23,026 bases of DNA from CAYYAQ01 sp964469555 (GCA_964469555.1 CAYYAQ010000083.1:1-23026), one strand, 5' to 3'. Positions 14,757 to 23,026 are shown, counted from the first letter of the stretch. Notes: generated from the sequence alone by a model not told the origin. A program made the numbers and translations.

Positions 14757-16547
14757 CTAGCTCGCCGCGGCCCGGTTGTGCATGTCTCGGTACAAACCGT
14801 TTGCGGCGAGAAGCGAATCGTGGGTCCCGCGTTCCACGATCTCACCGTCGCGCATCACGAGGATCTCGTCCGCATCGCGCACCGTCGAGAGTCGGTGGGC
14901 GACGACGACGCAGGTGCGGTCCCGCAGCAACTCGCGCAGCGCCCGCTGGATGCGGAGTTCGCTCTCCGTATCGACGCTGGCGGTGGCCTCGTCGAGAACC
15001 AGCACGTCCGGCCCGGTCGCGAGCGCGCGCGCGAAGGACAGGAGTTGTTTCTCGCCCTGCGAGAACGTCGTCCCGCGCTCCTTCACTTCGGCGTCCAGCC
15101 CTCCGAGTTTCTCCTCGACGAACTCCCGAGCACCGACGGCGGCGAGGGCTTCAGCGACTTGCTCCTCGGAGATCGACTCGTCGAACAGCCGCACGTTCTC
15201 CAGGATCGTGCCGGCAAAAAGATACACGTCCTGCGGGACGACCGCGATGCGTTGCCGCAGTCGGGCGATGTCGAGTTCGCGCAGGTCGACGCCGTTGATC
15301 GAGACCCGACCGCTATCCGGGTCTTGCAGCCGCGATAGCATCGAGAGCACCGTGCTCTTGCCAGCGCCCGTCGGACCAACGATCGCGATGGTCTTGCCGG
15401 CGGGGACTTCGAAGCTGACGTCGCGCAGCACGGGTGTCTTGTCCGTGTAGGCGAAATGCAGGTTCTCACAGCGGAGCGTTGCGGGGCCGCGTGTCGTCTG
15501 CCGGGGATTCTCGGCGGGCACCGGATCGATCGGTTGGTCGATGATCTGGAAGATCCGTTCGCTGCTCGCGAACGCCGATTGCAGCACGTTGTACTTCTCG
15601 CCCAGTTGTTTGATCGGCTCGGTGACCATCGCGAGGTAGATCCAGAACTGCACGAAGACACCCCACGTCATCGTGCCGTCGAGGATCGCGTTGCCTCCGA
15701 ACCACAGCAGACCTACCTGCATCAGGTGGATCACCATGTCGACGATCGAGAAGAAGAGGGCGAAGTGGAACACGGTCCGCAGCCACGACGACTTGGTCTT
15801 TTCGTTGAGTTCGTCGAAGTGGGCCTGGACCGTCCCTTCTTGATCGAACACGCGCGTTGCGGTGACGCCGCCGACGGCTTCCGCCGCGAACCCGTTCAGC
15901 CGGGCCTGATGTCCACGCACGCGTCGGAAGGAGTCGCGGGCGAACTTCCGGAAGAGCAGGCTCGCGCCGAGCACGACCGGGATGGTACCCAGAGTGAACA
16001 GCGCGAGTTGCCACTGGATCACGAACATCAGTGACAGCAATCCGACGATCTTCAGGAGGTCGAACAGCGTCTGTAGAACTCCGGTCGAGATCAGTTCGTT
16101 CAGGTTCTCGACGTCGCTCGTTACGCGGGTCACGAGCTTGCCTGCGGGGTTGCGATCGAAGTACCGCGGACTCAGGCGCAGCAGGTGGCGATAGAGGTGG
16201 CCGCGGACGTCGCGGATGATGCGCTGGGCGTTCAGCGTGGTCGTCCACGTGAAGAAGTAGCCGATCCCCACGGACAGCGCGGTCGAGAAGAGGAACACCG
16301 CCCCGAGTGTCCAGACCGCGTCTTCATCCACGGACTTGCCGGAGAGGGCTTCTTCCACCGGACCGTCGAGGACGAGCTTCAGGAGGTACGGACGGAGCGC
16401 CTCCAGTCCGAACGAGACAAGCAGGCTGCCAAGGCAGAGGAGGAACGCGAGTTTGTAGGGGCGGACGAACGGCCAGATCCGGCGCAGGAGCGTCCAGTCC
16501 ATCTCGCGGTAGTCGCGTTCCTCTTCGTGTCCGCGGAACTGCACCAT
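14757..16547 (-). CDS. ABC half-transporter with consensus Walker B (exporter subunit 2)
   Basis: An exporter half-transporter of 596 residues: an N-terminal membrane domain with six predicted helices (about 25-330) and a C-terminal nucleotide-binding domain. Motifs: FVRPYKLAFLLCL at the first helix, coupling regions such as YFDRNPAGKLVTRVTSDVE, Walker A GPTGAGKS (about 390-398), Q-loop AVVPQDVYLFAG, signature TFSQGEKQLLSFARAL (about 494), Walker B VLVLDEATASVD with catalytic Glu (about 519), and the H-loop in VVAHRLSTV. The signature departs from the standard LSGGQ. In heterodimeric exporters such as LmrCD, BmrCD and TM287/288, the half that carries the catalytic Glu often has the altered signature, as here. 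ATG 16547 shares one base with the stop of subunit 1 (TGATG). The substrate is unknown. Confidence 0.95.
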   Translation of the reverse strand: MVQFRGHEEERDYREMDWTLLRRIWPFVRPYKLAFLLCLGSLLVSFGLEALRPYLLKLVLDGPVEEALSGKSVDEDAVWTLGAVFLFSTALSVGIGYFFTWTTTLNAQRIIRDVRGHLYRHLLRLSPRYFDRNPAGKLVTRVTSDVENLNELISTGVLQTLFDLLKIVGLLSLMFVIQWQLALFTLGTIPVVLGASLLFRKFARDSFRRVRGHQARLNGFAAEAVGGVTATRVFDQEGTVQAHFDELNEKTKSSWLRTVFHFALFFSIVDMVIHLMQVGLLWFGGNAILDGTMTWGVFVQFWIYLAMVTEPIKQLGEKYNVLQSAFASSERIFQIIDQPIDPVPAENPRQTTRGPATLRCENLHFAYTDKTPVLRDVSFEVPAGKTIAIVGPTGAGKSTVLSMLSRLQDPDSGRVSINGVDLRELDIARLRQRIAVVPQDVYLFAGTILENVRLFDESISEEQVAEALAAVGAREFVEEKLGGLDAEVKERGTTFSQGEKQLLSFARALATGPDVLVLDEATASVDTESELRIQRALRELLRDRTCVVVAHRLSTVRDADEILVMRDGEIVERGTHDSLLAANGLYRDMHNRAAAS

Positions 16548-18346
16548 CAGTTCTCTCCCCGCGGGTTGGTCGGAGGCTCGCCACCGAGGGCCCGTTCTTC
16601 GCGCTGCAGGCACCACGCCCTGGCGTACTTCCCATCGTGTCGCACGAGTGCTTTGTGATCGCCGCGTTCGACGACTTCGCCGTCGTGCAAGACGAGGATG
16701 AGATCGGCGTCGGCGATGGCCGACAGCCTGTGGCTGGCGATGATGAGGGTGCAGTCGGTTCTGGCTTCGCGCAGGCGGTCGAGGATCCGGACCTCGGTCT
16801 GGTGGTCGACGGCGGAGAGCGTGTCGTCGAGCATCACGACTCCGCGGCTTGCGACGAGTGCGCGCGCGAGGGCGACGCGCTGTTTCTGGCCACCAGACAA
16901 CGTCACGCCGCGCTCGCCGACGATCGTCTCCAATCCTTCGGAGAGGCCCTCGACGTCCTGCTCGAGAGCAGAGCTGCGAACCGCTGCGAACACCGCTTCG
17001 CGATCCGACTCGGGCGAAGAGGAGTTTCTCAGGCCGAAGCGAACGTTGTCGCTCACGGTATCGCTGAACAGGAAGGGCTCCTGTGGCGCGAAAGCGAACA
17101 TCTGGCGAAGGCACGAGAGATCGAGATCGAGGACGTCGTGCCCGTCGATGAAGATTGTCCCGCGAGGGGGGTCGTACAGGCGGAGGATCAGGTGCAGGAG
17201 AGTCGACTTGCCGGACCCGACCCGGCCGACGAGGCCGAGCTTCTGGCCCGCCGGCAACTCGAAGTCGACGTTCTGCAGCGCGTTGGTCTCTTCGCCGGGG
17301 TAGCAGAACGTCAGGTCGCGCACGGAGAGGTCGCCGCGAAGTTCGACGGTCTCGCCGCCGGTGGATTCGGGAACGGTGGCGAGCACCTCTTCGATGCGGT
17401 CCGCGGCGGAGCGGGCACGGTGCACGGTTCCGAGGATCCAGCCCATGGCGATGAGCGGCCAGACCAGGAACCCCATCAGGATGATGAACTGGAACAGGCT
17501 GCCGGTCGTCAGCCGACCGCCGATCACTTCGATCGCTCCGAGGACGAGCACGGTCAGGATCACGAGGTCCGTGCAGAGGTGCACGAAGAGGTTGACGAGC
17601 GCGCGGAATCGGGTCATCGCCATGTTGTCCCGGACGTAGCTCTCGTTCAGTTCGTCGAGTCTCTTCCCGAACACCGAGGCTTTCGCGAAATGGAACAGGA
17701 CGTGGATGCCGCCGAAGCTCTCCTGAGCGTGATGGGAGATGGCCGCGATATCCTCTTGCACCGCCTTGCTGAATCTCTGCAGCCGCGGCATCAGGATCAT
17801 CATCGCGATGAGCAGAGCGGCGAACGCCCCGCCGATCGCGAGCGTCACCGAGGTGGAGAGGTTCGCCATCATGTAGATGCACCCCGGCACCATCACGAGC
17901 GACTGCGCGCCGTAGAGGATGCTCGGCCCGATCAGGAAGCGCACGAGCTCGACATCCTGCGTCATGCGGCTCAGGAGGTCGCCGGTCCGGGCGCTGTCGT
18001 ACCAGGTAAGAGGCAGCCGACCGACGTGGGTCATCAGGTCGCTCTTCAGTCGCGCTTCGATCTCGCGTGAGCTGTCGATGATCAATCGTCGCGCGAAAAA
18101 CCGGCAGGTGGCTTCGGCGGCGATGATGCCCATGAGGAGAAAGACAACGTGCAAGAGCTGCCCGCGGGTCGCCTCCGTGTCCCCGGCATCGACGTCCAAC
18201 GCATCGATCGTCTCGCCGATGATCCGCGCGATCCACAGCTTGCACAGGCAGAACCCCGCCACCATGACGACGCCCACCACGACGGCAAGCCAGTGCCTCC
18301 GCAGCATCGCGAACGGTCGTCGAAAGCTTCTGATCGTGGCGAACAT
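16547..18346 (-). CDS. ABC half-transporter with degenerate Walker B (exporter subunit 1)
   Basis: An exporter half-transporter of 599 residues. The membrane domain covers about 15-320 and includes LPLTWYDSARTGDLLSRMTQ, typical of this exporter class. The nucleotide-binding domain has Walker A GRVGSGKST (about 373-381), Q-loop FAPQEPFLFSDT, a canonical signature LSGGQKQR, and the H-loop in ASHRLSAIAD. Walker B reads VVMLDDTLSAVD, so the catalytic Glu is replaced by Asp (about residue 507). This substitution marks the degenerate ATP site of heterodimeric exporters, so this subunit most likely pairs with the adjacent gene, whose start overlaps its stop by one base. The start is ATG 18346. The M28 peptidase gene lies 66 nt upstream on the same strand. 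The cargo is unknown; drugs, lipids and peptides are all possible. Confidence 0.95.
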   Translation of the reverse strand: MFATIRSFRRPFAMLRRHWLAVVVGVVMVAGFCLCKLWIARIIGETIDALDVDAGDTEATRGQLLHVVFLLMGIIAAEATCRFFARRLIIDSSREIEARLKSDLMTHVGRLPLTWYDSARTGDLLSRMTQDVELVRFLIGPSILYGAQSLVMVPGCIYMMANLSTSVTLAIGGAFAALLIAMMILMPRLQRFSKAVQEDIAAISHHAQESFGGIHVLFHFAKASVFGKRLDELNESYVRDNMAMTRFRALVNLFVHLCTDLVILTVLVLGAIEVIGGRLTTGSLFQFIILMGFLVWPLIAMGWILGTVHRARSAADRIEEVLATVPESTGGETVELRGDLSVRDLTFCYPGEETNALQNVDFELPAGQKLGLVGRVGSGKSTLLHLILRLYDPPRGTIFIDGHDVLDLDLSCLRQMFAFAPQEPFLFSDTVSDNVRFGLRNSSSPESDREAVFAAVRSSALEQDVEGLSEGLETIVGERGVTLSGGQKQRVALARALVASRGVVMLDDTLSAVDHQTEVRILDRLREARTDCTLIIASHRLSAIADADLILVLHDGEVVERGDHKALVRHDGKYARAWCLQREERALGGEPPTNPRGEN

Positions 18347-18412
18347 TCGTGGCGTCGAGAAGACGCGGCATCTTCGCGGGAACGGGTTCCAGCGGGGAAG
18401 ATGCCGTGCTCT

Positions 18413-20455
18413 CTACTGCTTCATGATGGCGGTGGCTTTCTCGATGCAGCTGATCATGCGGCGGAGTTCGTGTTCGGCCCGAACCGCGTCCTGATCGGCG
18501 AGGGCCTCCGCGATGCCGGGCATGACGGTGGCGCCGTAACCGAGGTCGCGCCCGGGGGCGACGGTGAGGTTGCGGTACCAGGGGCGATTTTGCAGGCCTT
18601 CCGGATCGAGGAACGCGTGGTGCATGGCGATCATCTTGGCCTCGCTAGCCGGATGGGCCAATGCGACCTCTGCGAACGCATCGATGGAAGCGAGCAAGGC
18701 CTCGCGGCGGTGCTCGGGGAGGTCGCGCAGGGTGCCCGCGCAGCTCTTCAGATACGGCGCGATCGCCGCGAGGTCGATCGGCGGTACGGCGGCGTTCGCG
18801 AAGTGGTGCGTGGCGATCGCCAGGAATCGCGCGACCGAAGCGTGGATCTTGAATCCCGGATCCAGGTACTTCGACACGGTTTCGAAGTTGTCGAACATGC
18901 TGTGGTAGACGCCGTGTCCGCCCCTCGACCCGAAGTCGAAAGCGGGAATTCCGAGGTGGCACAGGAACGCCGTGTAGTCCGATCCGCTGCCGAGGTTGCC
19001 CACCGGCGGTCGCGTTCCCCCGCGCGCCCAGCGAGTCAGGATTCGCCCCTTGCCGTCATGCGCCATCGTCCGCGCCGCGGCATAGGCGAGCACGCCGACG
19101 AGCTCCGGTGTTGACTTCGCGCTGAATCGACCCCCGCTGACCGCCGCATCGCAGTTGAAGTATGCGAGGCAGTTCGCCTGCAGATCCTCGCGGTGGTCCT
19201 CGGCGTGCTCGACGCTGCCGATCAGTCCCTGCTCCTCCCCGTCCCAGCTGGCGTACCGGATTTCCACGCGTGGGTGCCAGCCCTTCTTCACCAACTCGCC
19301 GAGGGCGCGCATCGATTCAAGCGTCACGGCGCTGCCGGTGTTCGGATCGATCGCGCCGTAGACCCAGCCGTCGCGGTGGTTGCCGATGAGCACGTACTTG
19401 TCCGTGGTCTTCTTGGTCCGCAGTCGACCGATCACGTTCCAGATCGGTTGCACCTTCTCGTCCATCACGACCTTCATCTTCACCCGCACGGGCCCGGGCC
19501 CCGTGTGGTAGGTCGTCGGGCATCCACCCTGCCAGTCCTTCGGGACGTTGTGACCCTTGCCGTGTTCGAGAATCCGCAGCGCGTTACCCCACGAGATCGG
19601 CATGCACGGAATCTTCGGTAGCCACGTGCACTCCTCGCGCCTCAGGCGCACCGCATCCTTCGTCGCGGGTTGGCCTGGCGTCAGCGGGTCGCCGACCAAC
19701 TCGCTGATGTACATGATCGAACCGCGCTGCACTCCTGTCTTCGGTCGGTACGGCCCATTGGGGTAGACGTCGCCCTTGCGGTACCCGTCGTCGTCCGGCT
19801 CCGAGTACAGCAGCACTCCGGCCGCTCCCCGTTTGTCCGCCTCGCGGACCTTCAACCCACGAAAGATCTTGCCGTAGCGGATCAGGCAGATCTTGCCCTT
19901 GATCGAGACGCCCTTGCTCTCGAGCCAATCGAAGTCCTCGGACCGTCCGTACTGTGCGTAGACCACCTCGGCCTCGACGGTCCCCGATGGCGAGTAGCCA
20001 TTGAACGTGAGGAAGCTCGGGTGCTTCGCCAGCGTGTCGTCCTTCCAGGGGAAGGGCTGCTCGCGCAGGTCGAGCGGGTCTCGGACCGGTTTGGTCAGCT
20101 CGAGAGAGACCGAAACCGGGGAGGGGAGAAGCACGTGGTACTCCTCGATGTCGGTTTCGAATCCGGCCTCGTCGAGCACCTTCTTCACGTACATCGCCGT
20201 CGCCCAGTCGCCGGGGGTCCCCGCCAGGTGCGGATGCTCTGTCAATGCCTTGAGGTGTCGCCGCGCCATCGCCGGAGTCACCGTTCGCACGAGCAGTTCC
20301 TCGTCAGCGGTCAGGTCCGGGCGCTTGTTTCGAGGCTTCTTCTCAGCGGTGGTTTCCTGTGATTCGCCCTTCTCCTGGGCCCGTTTGGGCGGGGTCTGGG
20401 CCACGACCAGAGGGGTGAAAACAACCAACAGGGCGGGGGCGATGACCGTGCGCAT
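18413..20455 (-). CDS. Secreted M28B metallopeptidase (glutamate carboxypeptidase II-like)
   Basis: A secreted zinc peptidase of 680 residues with the architecture of glutamate carboxypeptidase II and transferrin receptor. The signal peptide is MRTVIAPALLVVFTPLVVAQ. Then come a PA-type insert (about 175-330, with IKGKICLIRYGKIFRGLKV), the M28 catalytic core and a C-terminal dimerisation-like helical region. All metal and catalytic positions are kept: His360 and Asp370 in NHRDGWVYGAIDP, Glu407-Glu408 in SWDGEEQGL, Asp436 in YFNCDAAVSGG, and His518 in GVYHSMFD. Their spacing matches the human enzyme for the first four. The family removes C-terminal residues, often Glu, from peptides. The start is ATG 20455; an upstream extension to 20575 is open but has no signal peptide and covers the divergent promoter region. 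It is probably the first gene of the operon with the two ABC genes. Confidence 0.94.
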   Translation of the reverse strand: MRTVIAPALLVVFTPLVVAQTPPKRAQEKGESQETTAEKKPRNKRPDLTADEELLVRTVTPAMARRHLKALTEHPHLAGTPGDWATAMYVKKVLDEAGFETDIEEYHVLLPSPVSVSLELTKPVRDPLDLREQPFPWKDDTLAKHPSFLTFNGYSPSGTVEAEVVYAQYGRSEDFDWLESKGVSIKGKICLIRYGKIFRGLKVREADKRGAAGVLLYSEPDDDGYRKGDVYPNGPYRPKTGVQRGSIMYISELVGDPLTPGQPATKDAVRLRREECTWLPKIPCMPISWGNALRILEHGKGHNVPKDWQGGCPTTYHTGPGPVRVKMKVVMDEKVQPIWNVIGRLRTKKTTDKYVLIGNHRDGWVYGAIDPNTGSAVTLESMRALGELVKKGWHPRVEIRYASWDGEEQGLIGSVEHAEDHREDLQANCLAYFNCDAAVSGGRFSAKSTPELVGVLAYAAARTMAHDGKGRILTRWARGGTRPPVGNLGSGSDYTAFLCHLGIPAFDFGSRGGHGVYHSMFDNFETVSKYLDPGFKIHASVARFLAIATHHFANAAVPPIDLAAIAPYLKSCAGTLRDLPEHRREALLASIDAFAEVALAHPASEAKMIAMHHAFLDPEGLQNRPWYRNLTVAPGRDLGYGATVMPGIAEALADQDAVRAEHELRRMISCIEKATAIMKQ

Positions 20456-20508
20456 CGCGGGAGCATACCCGGCCCCGGAACGTCTTCTCGATCGCCGGAA
20501 CCGCAAAA

Positions 20509-20526
20509 CCCCCTTGCCGAAGGGGG
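20509..20526. terminator. GC-rich hairpin in the divergent region between M28 and omega-like genes
   Basis: CCCCCTT at 20509-20515 and AAGGGGG at 20520-20526 form a perfect 7-bp stem with a GCCG loop. On the minus strand the stem is followed by TTTT, the minimal form of an intrinsic terminator, yet it sits upstream of the M28 gene. It could block leftward antisense transcription into M28 or act in its leader, or be part of the promoter for the rightward gene. Function is not established. Confidence 0.4.
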
Positions 20527-20567
20527 TGGGCCGCAATACCGTCCCGCGCCCGTTCAGGGATCTCTTC

Positions 20568-20789
20568 ATGACCAACTCGCTTCCTACCCAACTCGTCCAT
20601 CAGGTCTGCGGCTCGTTCGAACTGACCTCGTTGCTCCAAAAGCGAGTCCGGGAACTCGTGCGCGGCCAAAAACCACTCTTCGAGACGCGGGAACGGAACT
20701 ACGTCAAGATCGCGTCCGAAGAGCTTCGCCGCGGCCTGATCCAGCTGGTCGCGGACGAAGAGCAGGAAGACCCGACGCTCGCGCTCTAG
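20568..20789 (+). CDS. rpoZ: RNA polymerase omega (RpoZ)-like small protein
   Basis: A 73-residue protein whose pattern fits the omega subunit, which helps RNA polymerase beta' fold and join the core enzyme. The N-terminus LPTQLVHQVCGSFELTSLLQ and the block QKRVRELVRGQKPL correspond to the family's RFxLVxxAxKRAxQLxxGxxPL. YVKIASEELRRGLIQL corresponds to the VVxIAxxEIxxGKI block. The acidic tail EEQEDPTLAL ends the protein. The start is ATG 20568. The match is by eye only, and planctomycete omega proteins are divergent, so a related small protein is possible. It is not beside gmk, a common partner of rpoZ; instead it diverges from the M28 gene and precedes the kinase gene by 110 nt on the same strand. 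Confidence 0.65.
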   Translation: MTNSLPTQLVHQVCGSFELTSLLQKRVRELVRGQKPLFETRERNYVKIASEELRRGLIQLVADEEQEDPTLAL

Positions 20790-20899
20790 CCCCGGCTACT
20801 GCCGCGGAATCCGACACGTTTTCTCGCAACTCGTGTCGGCACCGGACAGAAGTGCGGGTCTGCCTCATCCTGACGGGACGGACCTCTCGATAAGAGAGT

Positions 20900-23026
20900 G
20901 TGTCTGAGGACAGAGACGCGAAGGCTCCGGTGATGCGCCGGCTGGGCGACTTCATCCTCCTCGAAGAGATCGGTCGAGGGGGCATGGGCAAGGTCTTTCA
21001 TGCTCGCCAGATCTCGCTCGAGCGTGAGGTCGCGCTGAAGGTCCTCCCGTTGGTGGGAGGGCTCGACCCCGACGCGGTCACTCGATTCCGTCGCGAGGCC
21101 GAAGCGGCGGGACGGCTTTCGCATCCGGGCATCGTCCCGGTCTATGCGATGGGCGAGGTCGACGACACCTACTACTATGCGATGGAACTCGTCGAAGGGC
21201 CGTCGCTCTTCCATCTGCTCCAGTCTCTCCGCGACCGACCGGCGGGCTCACTTCGCTTCTCCCTGATGGAGGAGACGGAGATGTCCACGAAGTACCCCGG
21301 CTTCCAGGAGTTGCCGGTGCAGCCCTTCCTCGCGAACTCCATCTACGCCGCGTCGTGCGCCGCGCTGATCCTGGAACTCTCGGGTGCCGTGACTGTCGCG
21401 CACCAGGGTCAGGTCATCCACCGCGACATCAAGCCGAGCAACATCCTCCTGCATCCAGCGGGTCGACCGGTGCTCGTCGATTTTGGCCTGGCGCGTGACG
21501 AACTCGCGCTGAGCATGACCCAGACCGGCGAAGCTGTCGGGACGCCCGCATACATGGCGCCTGAGCAGGCTGCGGGCTCCAAGATGCTCGATGCGCGCGT
21601 CGACGTGTACGGTCTCGGTGCGACGCTGTTCGAGATGCTCACTCTGCGGTCGCCGTTCACCGGGCAGAGCGCTGCGGAAGTGATGCGTTCGATCATCGAG
21701 GACGATCCCGTCCCGCCGCGGCGAATCAACCCCCGCGTGCCGCGCGCGCTGGAGACGATCGTGCTCACGTGCCTGGCGAAGGATGTCGACCGCCGCTACC
21801 GGACGACTGCAGAACTCGGTGCCGATCTGCGCGCGTTCCTCGCCGGCACGGAGATTCGTGCTCGCCGACCAGGGCTCGCCGAACGGATCTCCAGCAACTT
21901 CAATCGCAACAGACGTTCGGCCTGGGTTGCGTGTCTGTCGATCCTGTTCGCCCTCGTCATCGGACTGAGTGTCGGTCTCGTCTCGATCGGCAACACGCGG
22001 CAGAGCGCCATGCTCGCCCTCGACAACGGGAAGATCTTCCTCCTGCAAGGCAAGGTCCGCGAGTCCCACGCGGAGTACGTCCAGGCTCAGGTGCGCTTGG
22101 AAGACCCGAAGTTCGTCGCGGAGCGACGTCTGCGGGACTTCGCCGAGGTGTTTCCGTCGATGTACGCGAAGAACCGCTACGACGTCCTCGCCCAGTTCCT
22201 GGATACCCTGCCTGCGGACGATCTCGACCGCCCTGAGTACCACGAGTTCCGCCGTCGTCTCCGTGGCACGGGCCACATGGAATTCGCGAATGGTCGCAAG
22301 GGCATGGAGGTCACCGTGCTTGGTATCCTCGACGGCGAGTTCCAGTCGCGATGGCGACAGGTCCCCCCGGACGGCTCGCTATCTGTGGGGCACTACCTCG
22401 TGCGTTTCGCGATGCCCGGAATGGAACCGTTCGTGAACACGGTCGACATCGAACGCGACCGCCGCGTGACCGTCGACCCCCGGTTCAAGGCGGCGTCGAA
22501 GATTCCCTCCGGCATGGCGCTGGTAGCACCGCCCGGCCAGTCGGTGTTCGCGACTGATCGAAACGAATTCACTGTCGGGAGGTACATGGATCTCCTGCAC
22601 TCCGTCGACGACCGCGAGCTCGCCGAGGAACTCCGGCCCACGGGTTGGACCGGACGGCACATGAACAGACCGGTGACGGGGCTGTCGTTCCGCCAGGCGC
22701 GCACCGCTGTTGCGCTGCTGGGCGGTCACCTGATGTCGCGAAAGGAATATCTCTTCGCGGCGACGAGCGGTTCGAGCGAACTGCAGTACCCTTGGGGCTA
22801 CGAGTTCGACTTGAAGCACGTCGTCGGAGATCCGCGCTTCACCTCCGGGCTCGCCGCGGTGGGCTCGAAGCCGTCCGGAGCTTCCCCGAACGGAATCTTC
22901 GATCTCGTCGGGAACGCGGCCGAGATGCTCTCGGCGCAGCGGGACGGCAAGCTGTACTCGGCGGGGGGCCACTTCGCGGCCGAACCGCGGGACTTGTCGG
23001 TGCGCAGCTTCACCCTGCTGCCCGGT
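20900..23026 (+). CDS. Membrane-anchored Ser/Thr protein kinase with SUMF1-like sensor domain (partial)
   Basis: The right edge cuts this gene after 709 codons. The Hanks-type kinase domain is at about 12-320: Gly loop IGRGGMGKVF (from 24), VALK with Lys47, HRDIKPSN (174-181), VDFGLA (193-198), GTPAYMAPEQA with the APE near 220. All catalytic residues are present. About 30 extra residues lie between the hinge (MELVEG) and HRD, including MSTKYPGFQELP. A membrane helix follows (WVACLSILFALVIGLSVGLV, about 342-361), then a PEGA-like region (GILDGEFQ, GHYLVRFAMPGMEPF). Last is a formylglycine-generating-enzyme-like domain with FTVGRYMDLL, LSFRQARTAVALLGGHLMSR, YPWGYEF, and GIFDLVGNAAEML. An in-frame TAA at 20891 limits the start: GTG 20900 is listed, and ATG 20933 with AAGG eight bases upstream is a real alternative. 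Confidence 0.92.
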   Translation, partial: MSEDRDAKAPVMRRLGDFILLEEIGRGGMGKVFHARQISLEREVALKVLPLVGGLDPDAVTRFRREAEAAGRLSHPGIVPVYAMGEVDDTYYYAMELVEGPSLFHLLQSLRDRPAGSLRFSLMEETEMSTKYPGFQELPVQPFLANSIYAASCAALILELSGAVTVAHQGQVIHRDIKPSNILLHPAGRPVLVDFGLARDELALSMTQTGEAVGTPAYMAPEQAAGSKMLDARVDVYGLGATLFEMLTLRSPFTGQSAAEVMRSIIEDDPVPPRRINPRVPRALETIVLTCLAKDVDRRYRTTAELGADLRAFLAGTEIRARRPGLAERISSNFNRNRRSAWVACLSILFALVIGLSVGLVSIGNTRQSAMLALDNGKIFLLQGKVRESHAEYVQAQVRLEDPKFVAERRLRDFAEVFPSMYAKNRYDVLAQFLDTLPADDLDRPEYHEFRRRLRGTGHMEFANGRKGMEVTVLGILDGEFQSRWRQVPPDGSLSVGHYLVRFAMPGMEPFVNTVDIERDRRVTVDPRFKAASKIPSGMALVAPPGQSVFATDRNEFTVGRYMDLLHSVDDRELAEELRPTGWTGRHMNRPVTGLSFRQARTAVALLGGHLMSRKEYLFAATSGSSELQYPWGYEFDLKHVVGDPRFTSGLAAVGSKPSGASPNGIFDLVGNAAEMLSAQRDGKLYSAGGHFAAEPRDLSVRSFTLLPG

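Noticed and set aside
16307..18070. Plus-strand open frame opposite the ABC genes
   Set aside because: It is antisense to two ABC subunits with complete motifs, so it is a shadow frame.
21248..22276. Minus-strand open frame opposite the kinase gene
   Set aside because: The kinase motifs and membrane helix on the plus strand fix the coding strand. This frame is Arg/His/Glu-rich with no domain.

Overview
The window looks like a chromosomal contig from a high-GC bacterium, most likely an uncultured member of the Planctomycetota. This is an inference from gene content: a membrane-anchored Ser/Thr kinase joined to a PEGA-like segment and a formylglycine-generating-enzyme (SUMF1)-like domain, a DUF5658 membrane protein, a lone GspG-type pseudopilin, large secreted M28 and S9 peptidases, and mostly weak Shine-Dalgarno sites with frequent GTG and TTG starts. 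A run of ten Ns inside typA and a frameshift in rnc suggest a draft or metagenome assembly.

Left part (1-7888, minus strand): reading leftwards, typA/bipA (ribosome-associated GTPase, split by the N gap), rnc (RNase III, frameshifted near its dsRNA-binding domain), mfd (transcription-repair coupling factor), a secreted SurA/PpiC-type protein, and the start of a TonB-like single-pass membrane protein with a glutamate-rich tract that leaves the window. rnc/mfd and mfd/PPIase each meet in a 4-nt GTGA overlap, so these three are probably co-transcribed and translationally coupled.

Middle part (7988-12388): mostly small or poorly characterised genes in mixed orientation. These are a DUF4026/DUF2314-like protein, a divergent DUF5658 membrane protein, a class I SAM methyltransferase whose stop codon shares a CTAG with the DUF5658 gene, a secreted Lys-rich protein of unknown role, and a divergent GspG-like pseudopilin gene with a TTG start behind a strong ribosome binding site. 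The pseudopilin gene is coupled to an 81-residue protein that I do not recognise.

Right part (12462-20455, minus strand): a four-gene cluster of secreted M28B metallopeptidase, two half-ABC exporters, and a secreted S9/DPP IV-type serine peptidase. The two ABC subunits look like an asymmetric heterodimer: one has Asp in place of the catalytic Walker B Glu, and the other has an atypical signature motif. Their placement between two exported peptidases suggests a peptide-processing and transport unit. Divergent from it (20568 to the right edge) lie a small RNA polymerase omega-like gene and the truncated kinase gene.

No tRNA, rRNA, CRISPR array, insertion sequence or phage gene was seen. No clearly new defence or mobile system is evident. 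The best candidates for undescribed biology are the peptidase/asymmetric-ABC cluster, the pseudopilin with its small coupled partner, and the kinase/SUMF1-like fusion.
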